Shown here: in pieces, positions 49,687 through 57,080 of the stretch
Layout of the letters: each line of letters starts with the position of its first letter
How positions within the stretch are numbered: position 1 is the stretch's first letter
Source of the DNA: an uncultured Clostridia bacterium
GTDB taxonomy: Bacteria > Bacillota > Clostridia > Christensenellales > CAG-138
Assembly: GCA_946411635.1 (NCBI GenBank)
Contig: CAMKES010000003.1
Location: 92,112 to 156,111, forward strand
Reading direction: 5' to 3'
Length of the DNA stretch: 64,000 nt
Notes under the pieces: model-generated
The model's input: only the letters and a program-made list of their open reading frames with translations
Told to the model about the DNA's origin: nothing
Databases searched by the model: none
Translations under genes and position numbers: made by a program

Positions 49687-51930
49687 ATGATCCAGTATCA
49701 TGCACAGGGCATGCTGTGGGAAAACGGCGCGCCGGTTCCGGCGCCCGCGGACTGCGAAGCGGCAGAGAGACGCGAACGCACGATCGCGTATCAGATCATG
49801 CGCGCGCACAGCAAGGCGAGCGACGACGGCGTCATGCACATCAAGTTTGACGCGCTCGTTTCGCACGACATCACCTACGTCGGCATCATCCAGACGGCCC
49901 GCGCGAGCGGACTGAAGGAATTCCCGATCCCGTACGCCATGACGAACTGCCACAACAGCCTTTGCGCGGTCGGCGGCACGATCAACGAGGACGACCACGT
50001 GTTCGGTCTGTCCGCGGCGAAGAAGTACGGCGGCATCTACGTTCCGGCAAACCAGAGCGTCATCCACTCCTACGCGCGCGAGGAGCTTGCCACCTGCGGC
50101 AACATGATCCTCGGTTCCGACAGCCACACGCGCTACGGCGCGCTCGGCACGATGGGCGTCGGCGAAGGCGGTCCGGAGCTGGTCAAGCAGCTTCTGAACA
50201 ACACCTACGACGTGAAGCCCCCCGAAGTGGTCCTGTGCTACGTCACCGGCGCGCCCAAGAAGGGCGTCGGCCCGCACGACGTGGCGATCGCGCTCGTGAA
50301 GGCGACGTTCAAGGACGGCTTCGTCAAGAACAAGGTCCTCGAGTTCGTCGGCCCGGGCCTCAAGAACCTCCCGTTCGATTTCCGCAGCGGCATCGACGTC
50401 ATGACGACCGAGACCACCTGCCTCTCTTCGATCTGGGCGACCGACGACGAGATCAAAAAGTACTACGAGATCCACAAGCGTCCCTACGCGTACGAGAAGC
50501 TCGAGCCGAAGGACGGCGCGTACTACGATTCGATGATCACGATCGAGCTCGACAAGGTCGAGCCCATGATCGCGCTGCCGTTCCATCCCTCCAACGCGTA
50601 CACGATCCGCGAGTTCCTCGCGAACGCGGACGAGATCCTGAAGGGCGTTGAGGAAGAAGCCAAAAAGAAGTTCCCGAAGGCGCACCTCGATCTGCGTTCC
50701 AAGGTCAGCGAAAAGGGCGTCCTCGCCGATCAGGGCATCATCGCGGGCTGCTCCGGCGGTCTGTTCGACAACATCGTCGAGGCGGCGGACATCCTGAAGG
50801 GCGGCAGCACCGGAAACGGCTACTTCTCGTTCTCCGTGTATCCCACCAGCATTCCGACGAGCCTGGCGCTCACCAGAAACGGCAAGACCGAAGCCCTGCT
50901 CGAAGCGGGCGCGGTCATCAAGCCGTCGTTCTGCGGACCGTGCTTCGGCGCGGGCGACGTGCCGGCGAACAACGGACTCTCGCTCCGTCACACCACGCGC
51001 AACTTCCCGAACCGCGAAGGCAGCAAGCCCGGCGAGGGACAGATCAGCGTCGTCGCGCTGATGGACTCCCGCTCCATCGCGGCGACGGCGGCGAACGGCG
51101 GCTACATCACCGCCGCGACCGACGTCGAGTACGAGACGCAGCACATCGAGTACGAGTTCGACGATTCCGTATACGCAAAGCGCTGCTACAACGGCTTTGC
51201 GCATCCGCATCCGGAAGAGGAGCTCATCCTCGGGCCCAACATCACCGACTGGCCGAAGATGTACCCGCTCACCGACAACCTGCTCGTGGAGCTTGCGGCT
51301 GTCATCCGTGACCCGGTCACCACGACCGACGAGCTGATCCCGTCCGGCGAAACGTCCTCGTACCGCAGCAATCCGCTCCGTCTCAGCGAGTTCGCGCTGT
51401 CCCGCAGAGTGCCCGAATACGTCGGCCGCTCCAAGGCGGTCGCGAAGGACGAGGCGGCGCGCCGCGCGGGCGAGAAGCCCGAAAAGCTCGTGAAGGCGCT
51501 TTCCGCGGTCGGCAATGCGGACGAGCTTCTGAAGAACACCCAGTTCGGCTCCTGCGTGTTTGCGAACAAGCCCGGCGACGGCTCCGCGCGCGAACAGGCG
51601 GCGTCCTGCCAGAAGGTGCTCGGCGGCTTTGCGAACATCTGCTATGAGTACGCGACCAAGCGCTATCGCAGCAACTGCATCAACTGGGGCATCGTTCCGT
51701 TCACGCTGAAGGAAGGCGACGCGTTCCCGTACGAGGACGGCGACTTCGTGTTCGTGCCCGGCATCCGGGAAGCGATCGCAAACGGCGTGGAGGAGATCCC
51801 CGCGAAGGCGATCAAAAAGGACGGCACGGTCGAAGACCTCATGCTGTACGTGAAGGGGCTCACCGCGGATGAGAAGACGATCATCCTCGAGGGCTGCCTC
51901 ATGAACTACTACGCGGCGCAGAACAAATAA
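49687..51930 (+). CDS. aconitate hydratase-family protein
   Basis: A 747-residue [4Fe-4S] hydratase. The three cluster cysteines are C355 (AGCSGG), C416 and C419 (FCGPCFGAGD), spaced almost as in mitochondrial aconitase. DSHTRYGALGTMGVGEGG and a late swivelling domain (about 560-747) are family features. It belongs to the branch annotated as plain hydratase (related to E. coli YbhJ) rather than AcnA or AcnB. Its partnership with NADP-type isocitrate dehydrogenase 71 bases downstream argues that it works as the aconitase, converting citrate to isocitrate. TGGGAGGA precedes the ATG. Confidence 0.88.
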   Translation: MIQYHAQGMLWENGAPVPAPADCEAAERRERTIAYQIMRAHSKASDDGVMHIKFDALVSHDITYVGIIQTARASGLKEFPIPYAMTNCHNSLCAVGGTINEDDHVFGLSAAKKYGGIYVPANQSVIHSYAREELATCGNMILGSDSHTRYGALGTMGVGEGGPELVKQLLNNTYDVKPPEVVLCYVTGAPKKGVGPHDVAIALVKATFKDGFVKNKVLEFVGPGLKNLPFDFRSGIDVMTTETTCLSSIWATDDEIKKYYEIHKRPYAYEKLEPKDGAYYDSMITIELDKVEPMIALPFHPSNAYTIREFLANADEILKGVEEEAKKKFPKAHLDLRSKVSEKGVLADQGIIAGCSGGLFDNIVEAADILKGGSTGNGYFSFSVYPTSIPTSLALTRNGKTEALLEAGAVIKPSFCGPCFGAGDVPANNGLSLRHTTRNFPNREGSKPGEGQISVVALMDSRSIAATAANGGYITAATDVEYETQHIEYEFDDSVYAKRCYNGFAHPHPEEELILGPNITDWPKMYPLTDNLLVELAAVIRDPVTTTDELIPSGETSSYRSNPLRLSEFALSRRVPEYVGRSKAVAKDEAARRAGEKPEKLVKALSAVGNADELLKNTQFGSCVFANKPGDGSAREQAASCQKVLGGFANICYEYATKRYRSNCINWGIVPFTLKEGDAFPYEDGDFVFVPGIREAIANGVEEIPAKAIKKDGTVEDLMLYVKGLTADEKTIILEGCLMNYYAAQNK

Positions 51931-51937
51931 ACCGATC

Positions 51938-51966
51938 CGCCGGCGGGGGAAAAGCCCCCGCCGGCA
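51938..51966 (+). promoter_or_regulatory. strong intercistronic hairpin between aconitase and ICDH
   Basis: A stem of about eleven bases (CCGGCGGGGG with CCCCCGCCGG, loop AAAA) not followed by a T run, so more likely a processing, stability or partial attenuation element than a full terminator. Confidence 0.6.
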
Positions 51967-52001
51967 TTCGTGCATTTTCTAAAAATCTATCGGAGGAAAA
52001 T

Positions 52002-53213
52002 ATGGAAAAGATCAGAATGACCACCCCGCTCGTCGAGATGGACGGCGACGAAATGACCCGGATCATCTGGAAGATGATCAAGGATGAGCTGCTGCTCCCG
52101 TTTATCGATCTCAAGACCGAATACTACGACCTCGGCCTTCCGAAGCGCGACGAGACCCGCGACCAGATCACCAAGGACGCGGGCAACGCGATCAAGAAGT
52201 ACGGCGTCGGCGTCAAGTGCGCCACGATCACGCCGAACGCGCAGCGCATGACCGAGTACAACCTGCACGAGATGTGGAAGAGCCCGAACGGCACGATCCG
52301 CGCGATCCTCGACGGCACCGTGTTCCGCGCGCCGATCATCATCGACAGCATCAAGCCGGTCGTCAAGAACTGGGAACTGCCGATCACCATCGCGCGTCAC
52401 GCGTACGGCGATCTGTACAAGGGCACCGAATACCGCGTCCCCGAAAAGGGCAAGGCGGAGCTCGTGTTCACCGGCGAAAACGGCGCGACCTATCGCGAGA
52501 CGGTCTATGATTTCGAATGCCCGGGCATCCTGCAGAGCATCTACAACAAGGACACCTCGATCACCTCGTTCGCGCATTCGTGCTTCAAGTACGCGCTCGA
52601 AACGAAGCAGGATCTGTGGTTCTCCGCCAAGGACACGATCAGCAAGAAGTACGACATGAACTTCCGCAACATCTTCCAGGCGGTCTATGAGGCGGACTAC
52701 AAAGAGCAGTTCGAAAAGCTCGGTCTGACCTACTTCTACACCCTGATCGACGACGCGGTCGCGCGCGTCATCCGTTCGAAGGGCGGCTTCATCTGGGCGC
52801 TCAAGAACTACGACGGCGACGTCATGAGCGACATGGTCTCCACCGCGTTCGGTTCCCTCGCCATGATGACCTCCGTGCTGTGCAGCCCGGACGGCAAGTT
52901 CGAGTACGAAGCGGCGCACGGCACCGTCACGCGTCACTACTATAAATACCTCCAGGGCGAAGAGACCTCCACGAACCCGATGGCGACGATCTACGCCTGG
53001 AGCGGCGCGCTCCGGAAGCGCGGCGAGATGGACGGCCTCAAGGACCTCGTCAACTTCGGCAACAAGCTCGAGGAAGCCTGCGTCGAAACGCTCAACGACG
53101 GCATCATGACGAAGGACCTCGTGAACCTCGTCGATGGGCTAAAGCCCACGCCGGTCAACACGATCGACTTCATCCGCGCGATCCGCGCCCGCCTCGAGAA
53201 GAAGCTCGCGTAA
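52002..53213 (+). CDS. icd: NADP-dependent isocitrate dehydrogenase (dimeric, eukaryotic-like type II)
   Basis: A 403-residue cytosolic enzyme oxidising isocitrate to 2-oxoglutarate and CO2 with NADP. It belongs to the IDH subfamily shared with eukaryotes. VEMDGDEMTRIIWKMIKDEL at the N-terminus, TPNAQRMTEYNL, KPVVKNWELPITIARHAYGD (substrate arginine) and DVMSDMVSTAFGSLAMM (metal aspartates) are clear. Cofactor loop EAAHGTVTRHY favours NADP. CGGAGGA precedes the ATG. With the upstream aconitase it forms the oxidative branch to 2-oxoglutarate for glutamate synthesis; no citrate synthase gene is in the window. Confidence 0.96.
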   Translation: MEKIRMTTPLVEMDGDEMTRIIWKMIKDELLLPFIDLKTEYYDLGLPKRDETRDQITKDAGNAIKKYGVGVKCATITPNAQRMTEYNLHEMWKSPNGTIRAILDGTVFRAPIIIDSIKPVVKNWELPITIARHAYGDLYKGTEYRVPEKGKAELVFTGENGATYRETVYDFECPGILQSIYNKDTSITSFAHSCFKYALETKQDLWFSAKDTISKKYDMNFRNIFQAVYEADYKEQFEKLGLTYFYTLIDDAVARVIRSKGGFIWALKNYDGDVMSDMVSTAFGSLAMMTSVLCSPDGKFEYEAAHGTVTRHYYKYLQGEETSTNPMATIYAWSGALRKRGEMDGLKDLVNFGNKLEEACVETLNDGIMTKDLVNLVDGLKPTPVNTIDFIRAIRARLEKKLA

Positions 53214-53221
53214 CCGAACCG

Positions 53222-53259
53222 ACAAAAAAAGACCGGAGGGAAAACCCTCCGGTTTTTTG
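53222..53259. terminator. bidirectional terminator
   Basis: ACCGGAGGG stem with CCCTCCGGT (loop AAAA), A run before, T run after. Confidence 0.92.
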
Positions 53260-53266
53260 TATGCCT

Positions 53267-53632
53267 TCAGTACCGGGAACGGATCAGCTCAAGCAGGGTC
53301 TCTTCCGTGACGCCGAGCGCCTTCGCGTCGGAAACGAGCGCGTCGACGGCGGAGGAGAGCCGCTCGTCCACCTTGTTCTGCCGGTGCCGTTCGTTGATCG
53401 GCGCCACGAAGCAGCCGCTGCCCGCGCGCGTCACGAGGAACCCGTCGCGTTCGAGCATTTCCCACGCGCCGCGCACCGTGATCATCGAAACGCCGAGCTC
53501 CTTCGAAACCGTCCGGATCGGGGGAAGCGGCGTGCCGGGCGCGAGCGCGCCGGCAAGCACCTGCGACGCGATCTGCTCGTATAACTGCCGGTAGATCGGC
53601 GTTTTGTCGTTCGGGTTGACGGACAGCTTCAT
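53267..53632 (-). CDS. GntR-family transcriptional regulator (YtrA-like)
   Basis: A 121-residue repressor with an N-terminal winged helix (PIYRQLYEQIASQVLAGAL, PPIRTVSKELGVSMITVRGAWEMLERDGF) and only a short C-terminal helical dimerisation part, as in the YtrA subfamily. It ends the ABC-transporter operon and overlaps the permease stop (ATGA). The likely target is the 27-base palindrome over the operon promoter at 55180-55206, giving autoregulation; the inducer is unknown. Confidence 0.92.
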   Translation of the reverse strand: MKLSVNPNDKTPIYRQLYEQIASQVLAGALAPGTPLPPIRTVSKELGVSMITVRGAWEMLERDGFLVTRAGSGCFVAPINERHRQNKVDERLSSAVDALVSDAKALGVTEETLLELIRSRY

Positions 53633-54321
53633 TGCACGGAGACCTGCTCGTAGCGCTTCACGGAAAGCCGCACCGCGATCGCGGTGCACGCCGCGTAGAT
53701 CAGCAGTCCCGCGCCGAACGCGATCGCCTGCGCCGTCCACGCCGTCGCGGTCTTCGGGAAGCAGTCGAGGTTCACCGCGATGAACCGGAAGAACGGAACG
53801 TTCGCGCTGAAGGCGATCGCGGGCGACGCGATCATCAGCCCTTCCGCAAGGACGATCCAGATCCAAACGCCGATCGCGCCCTTCAGAAACGCCGATCCCG
53901 CCTTGTAGCCGGTCTTATAGAAGCTCGGCAGGAAGATGACGTTGAAGATCGCGAACAGCACGAGCGCGAACGCGAGCAGCGTCAGCCCGTGGTCCGTGCC
54001 GCCCGCGTTGGTATGCGGCATCGAAACGAGCGCGAACGCGCACATGCCCGCCAGCAGCACGAGATCGATCGCCTGGATGATCACCACGAACAGGCAGCGC
54101 GCCTTCACCGTCTGCGCCTTAGAAACCGGCAGCATCGCCGAATACAGCGCGTCGCCGTTTTCGCGCGCGGTCTGGAAGATGAAGAAGATCGCGTTGCAGA
54201 CGAAGAAGCACGACACGAGATACGGATAGTTCGGGATCAGCAGCATCAGGATCAGCGCGAGATAGATGAACACCGTCGGGTGCAGACAGAGCTTGAACTC
54301 CTTATTCAGCAGCGCTTTCAT
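53629..54321 (-). CDS. ABC-2-type transporter permease
   Basis: A 230-residue membrane protein with about six hydrophobic segments and the FQTARENGDALYSAMLPVSK loop seen in permeases of YtrA-type and bacitracin-type exporters. It starts 20 bases inside the end of the ATPase gene, behind AAGGAGG, and overlaps the GntR gene by four bases. Together with the ATPase it forms an exporter, perhaps for antimicrobial peptides or lipid-II-directed antibiotics; the substrate is inferred from the operon type only. Confidence 0.87.
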   Translation of the reverse strand: MKALLNKEFKLCLHPTVFIYLALILMLLIPNYPYLVSCFFVCNAIFFIFQTARENGDALYSAMLPVSKAQTVKARCLFVVIIQAIDLVLLAGMCAFALVSMPHTNAGGTDHGLTLLAFALVLFAIFNVIFLPSFYKTGYKAGSAFLKGAIGVWIWIVLAEGLMIASPAIAFSANVPFFRFIAVNLDCFPKTATAWTAQAIAFGAGLLIYAACTAIAVRLSVKRYEQVSVQ

Positions 54322-55165
54322 GGCCGTCCTCCTTTTCCGTGTAGATCATGATCGATTCCATATCCGCGGGCGCGACCCGGAGTTCCCCGGACGCTTCCGC
54401 ATCCTCCCGCTTCATCAGTCCCGTAAAGCCGAACGCGTGCGCGCGATAGCCCACGAGCCGGTCGCGGTACCGGGGCAGATCGGCCGCTTCGCCGGAAACG
54501 AGCCGGTACGCGTCCTTGAAGCTGTCCGCGTCGGTCGAGCAGAGGATCCGGCCGTCCTTCACGTAGGTCACGTAGTCCGCGCACTTTTCGAGGTCCGAAA
54601 TGATGTGCGTCGAGAACAGGATGCTGTGCGCGCCGTCCTCGATGATCGCGCGGAAGATATCAAGGAGCTCGTCGCGCGAAACGGGATCCAGCCCGCTCGT
54701 CGGCTCGTCCAGGATCAACAGCTTCGCCCGGTGCGAAAGCGCGAGCGCCAGCGCAAACTTTACGCGCATGCCCTGACTCAGCTCCGCGATCTTCTTTTCG
54801 GGATCGAGCGCGAACCGCTTCATCAGCGTTTCGTACGCCGCGTCGTCCCAGTCGGCATAGAACCGCTTCGTCACCGCCGCGATGGTCTTCAGTTTCTTGC
54901 GCTTGTAATAGTCGAACTCGCCGAGCACCAGACCGATCTGCTTTTTCGATTCGGTCTCGTTCGCCCAAAGGTCGTTCCCCTCGAACAGCACCGTGCCGCC
55001 GTCCGCGCGGACGAGGTTCAGGATGCTCTTGATCGTCGTGGTCTTGCCCGCGCCGTTGCGCCCGATAAAGCCCATGATGCAGCCTTCCTCGACCGCGAAG
55101 CTCACGTCGTCCAGCAGGAATCCCGGATACTGCTTCCGAAGGTTTCGTACTTCGAGAATCTTCAT
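54302..55165 (-). CDS. ABC transporter ATP-binding protein
   Basis: A 287-residue cytosolic ATPase. Walker A is GRNGAGKTT (35-43), the signature is ELSQGMRVK, Walker B is LLILDEPTSGLD and the switch His lies in FSTHIISD. The C-terminal 70 residues form the extra domain seen in YtrB/BcrA-type subunits. The ATG at 55165 is chosen because CAGGAGGG lies seven bases upstream and an in-frame ATG further up falls within the operator region. First gene of the ATPase-permease-GntR operon. Confidence 0.93.
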   Translation of the reverse strand: MKILEVRNLRKQYPGFLLDDVSFAVEEGCIMGFIGRNGAGKTTTIKSILNLVRADGGTVLFEGNDLWANETESKKQIGLVLGEFDYYKRKKLKTIAAVTKRFYADWDDAAYETLMKRFALDPEKKIAELSQGMRVKFALALALSHRAKLLILDEPTSGLDPVSRDELLDIFRAIIEDGAHSILFSTHIISDLEKCADYVTYVKDGRILCSTDADSFKDAYRLVSGEAADLPRYRDRLVGYRAHAFGFTGLMKREDAEASGELRVAPADMESIMIYTEKEDGHESAAE

Positions 55166-55179
55166 GTTTCCCTCCTGTA

Positions 55180-55206
55180 AATTGTGCTTACTGTGCATAC
55201 ACAATT
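55180..55206. promoter_or_regulatory. palindromic operator of the GntR/ABC operon
   Basis: AATTGTG (55180-55186) and CACAATT (55200-55206) form a perfect seven-base inverted repeat with a 13-base centre. It overlaps the -10 box and the expected start site. Confidence 0.7.
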
Positions 55207-55231
55207 ATAACGCTTTCCGCGCGGTTGTCAA
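55204..55231 (-). promoter_or_regulatory. promoter of the ABC / GntR operon
   Basis: Minus strand TTGACA (55231-55226), 16-base spacer, TATAAT (55209-55204). Confidence 0.8.
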
Positions 55232-55318
55232 GAGGGAAATGCAGATTTTTTGAAAAAAGATGTTCAAACGCGCGCCGCTGTGGTAAACTGATACCAAAAG
55301 AAAAAAAGGAGAACGCCT

Positions 55319-55867
55319 ATGAAACGCTTGGTTCTGATCCTGCTTTGTGCTTTGCTTGCGCTGCCGTTCGGCTGCGCGGGAGAGAAGTCCGGCGGCGCGC
55401 CTGCGGCGGAAACGCCCGCGGACCGTCCCGACGCGGCCGCGGAGACCGGGGGAACGGTCGGCGACCTTTCCTTCGACACGGTCACGCTGTACGGCGAGCC
55501 GATCTCGGCGGAGATCGTGAAGGGATACGATCTCGTGATCGTCAATTACTGGGCGGAATGGTGCGGTCCGTGCGTGGGCGAGCTTGGGGAGCTGGAGCGC
55601 ATCCGTCAGGAATACCCGAACGTGCTGATCCTCGGCGTGCTGACCGGCACCGACGGCGTCGATCTCGCCAAGGCGACGCTGGAGCGCGCGGGCGTCACGT
55701 ATCCGACGCTGGAGCCGTCCGGTTCGCTCATCGCCATGAGCCGGCGTTCGCAGTACATCCCGGCAACGTATTTCTTCAACGGCGACGGCGTCGAGATCGG
55801 AAGCGAGGTCATCGGCGCGCAGGACTACGAAGGCTGGAAGGCGACCGTGGAGGGCCTGCTTCCGTGA
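55319..55867 (+). CDS. TlpA-like thioredoxin-fold lipoprotein
   Basis: A 182-residue exported protein. Signal peptide 1-18 with lipobox LPFG-C19 anchors it to the outer face of the membrane. An Ala/Pro linker runs to about 45, then a TlpA/ResA-like thioredoxin fold with W-C82-G-P-C85 active site and the cis-Pro in QYIPATYFF. It likely exchanges thiol redox equivalents outside the cell. AAGGAG precedes the ATG. The stop overlaps the next start (GTGA), and the third gene is a polyferredoxin, so the three form a redox operon. Confidence 0.9.
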   Translation: MKRLVLILLCALLALPFGCAGEKSGGAPAAETPADRPDAAAETGGTVGDLSFDTVTLYGEPISAEIVKGYDLVIVNYWAEWCGPCVGELGELERIRQEYPNVLILGVLTGTDGVDLAKATLERAGVTYPTLEPSGSLIAMSRRSQYIPATYFFNGDGVEIGSEVIGAQDYEGWKATVEGLLP

Positions 55868-56010
55868 AGCGGCCGGTCCGCATCGCGATCGCTGCCGTGC
55901 TCGCGGCTTTGGGCACGGCGTTTCTGCTGTACGGCATTTTTTCGGGGCAGGCGCTGACCGTGCTCCGGAAAGCGACTCTGATCTGTCTGGAGTGTATCGG
56001 CATTGGCTAA
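55864..56010 (+). CDS. CD1871A-like CxxC membrane microprotein
   Basis: A 48-residue protein starting with GTG that overlaps the TlpA stop. One hydrophobic helix (about 7-26) is followed by a short segment ending LICLECIGIG, with a CxxC pair (C41, C44). From memory this C-terminal motif matches the small CxxC family named after Clostridioides difficile CD1871A, which also sits between TlpA-like and 4Fe-4S genes. The CxxC may relay electrons or thiols between the ferredoxin and the lipoprotein; that is a hypothesis. Its end overlaps the next gene by eight bases. Confidence 0.85.
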   Translation: MKRPVRIAIAAVLAALGTAFLLYGIFSGQALTVLRKATLICLECIGIG

Positions 56011-56878
56011 GGCGCCGCGCGTAAAAGGAGAATGGAAGCGCCTCACCGTGCAGGCGGCGGCGTTCCTTCTCATGAATCCGAAACTCAACCGGTTCTTCCT
56101 CGGTTCGATCGAAACGGGCGATACGAAGTCCGTCTGCGTGCCGGGGCTGAACTGCTATTCCTGTCCCGCGGCGGTCGGCGCCTGTCCCATGGGCGCGCTG
56201 CAGAACACGCTCGGCCGCAGCGGCAAGCCCGCGTTTCCGTTCTACGCGCTCGGCTTTCTGATCCTGTTCGGGCTCGCGGCGGGGCGCTGGATCTGCGGTT
56301 GGCTCTGCCCGTTCGGGTGGGTGCAGGACCTCGTCTACCGCATCCCGTTTTTCAAAAAGATTCGCACGTTCCGGTACGACCGGGTCCTGCGGTATCTCAA
56401 ATACGCGGTCCTCGGCGTGCTCGCGGTCGGACTGCCGCTCTTCTCCGCGCTGAAAGGCGTGCTCGTGCCGTGGTTCTGCAAGCTCCTTTGCCCGTCCGGC
56501 ACGCTGTTTGCGGGCGTTCCGGCGGTGCTCGCGGGCGGCGGGGCGCTGCGCGTCGGCTTTCTGTTCTGGTGGAAGATCGGCGTGCTGCTCGCGCTGCTTG
56601 TTTTGGCGCTTCTGATCTCGCGTCCGTTCTGCCGGTATCTCTGCCCGCTCGGCGCGATCTACGGTCTGTTCAACCGCATCGCGCTCACGCGTCTCGATTT
56701 TTCGCCGGCGTCCTGCGTTTCCTGCGGCAGATGCGAAGCGGTCTGCGCGATGGGCATCGACCCGAAAACGCAGTTCGATTCCGCCGAGTGCATCCGCTGC
56801 GGCCGCTGCAGCCGCGCGTGTCCGACCGGCTCGCTTTCGCTGCGCTTCGGCGTCCGCAAAAAGGAAGATCATAAATAA
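56003..56878 (+). CDS. NapH/CcdA-like membrane 4Fe-4S polyferredoxin
   Basis: A 291-residue membrane protein with about four hydrophobic helices and many cysteines. CVPGLNCYSCPAAVGACPMG (44-63) comes first. The membrane-edge motifs ICGWLCPFGW, CKLLCPSG and CRYLCPLG are the paired CxxxCP of the NapH/YccM family. Two C-terminal ferredoxin clusters follow, CVSCGRCEAVC and CIRCGRCSRAC. The start is TTG at 56003, ten bases after GGAG. It should carry electrons from cytosolic donors to or across the membrane, here probably to the TlpA-like lipoprotein. Confidence 0.9.
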   Translation: MAKAPRVKGEWKRLTVQAAAFLLMNPKLNRFFLGSIETGDTKSVCVPGLNCYSCPAAVGACPMGALQNTLGRSGKPAFPFYALGFLILFGLAAGRWICGWLCPFGWVQDLVYRIPFFKKIRTFRYDRVLRYLKYAVLGVLAVGLPLFSALKGVLVPWFCKLLCPSGTLFAGVPAVLAGGGALRVGFLFWWKIGVLLALLVLALLISRPFCRYLCPLGAIYGLFNRIALTRLDFSPASCVSCGRCEAVCAMGIDPKTQFDSAECIRCGRCSRACPTGSLSLRFGVRKKEDHK

Positions 56879-56885
56879 TCCCGAG

Positions 56886-56904
56886 CGGCTCTTGCAGATT
56901 CCGC
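56886..56904. repeat. 19-base direct repeat, left copy
   Basis: CGGCTCTTGCAGATTCCGC, matching 56994-57012 with one mismatch. The pair flanks the dispersed repeat copy C. Confidence 0.75.
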
Positions 56905-56916
56905 GCCCTTTTTCTG

Positions 56917-56961
56917 CCTTCCCCCCGGGGGGAAGGGGGACCGCTTGCGGCGGATGAGGGG
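56917..56961. repeat. dispersed two-hairpin repeat, copy C
   Basis: Hairpin 1 CCTTCCCCCC / GGGGGGAAGG (56917-56936), hairpin 2 based on CCGC-TT-GCGG (56941-56950), then CGGATGAGGGG. Confidence 0.8.
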
Positions 56962-56993
56962 CGAATTGTGCCTTCCGCGTGAAAAAAAGCTTA

Positions 56994-57012
56994 CGGCTCT
57001 TGCAAATTCCGC
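56994..57012. repeat. 19-base direct repeat, right copy
   Basis: CGGCTCTTGCAAATTCCGC. Its TTGCAA is the -35 box of the first CobW gene. Confidence 0.75.
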
Positions 57013-57027
57013 AAAGTGTGATAGGAT
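57000..57027 (+). promoter_or_regulatory. promoter of the CobW pair
   Basis: TTGCAA (57000-57005), 16-base spacer, TAGGAT (57022-57027). Confidence 0.6.
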
Positions 57028-57080
57028 ATCAAACGAAGAATAAGACGGGGACGTTCCCCGAAGGAAAGAAGGATCACAGT

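Noticed and set aside
49564..51975. 803-codon minus-strand frame opposite aconitase
   Set aside because: Arg/Asp/Val-rich composition typical of antisense GC-rich shadows and no recognisable domain; the aconitase frame has all cluster cysteines.
55868..56874. Alternative plus-strand frame inside the polyferredoxin gene
   Set aside because: Frame-shifted shadow lacking cysteine motifs; the chosen frame has all 4Fe-4S signatures.
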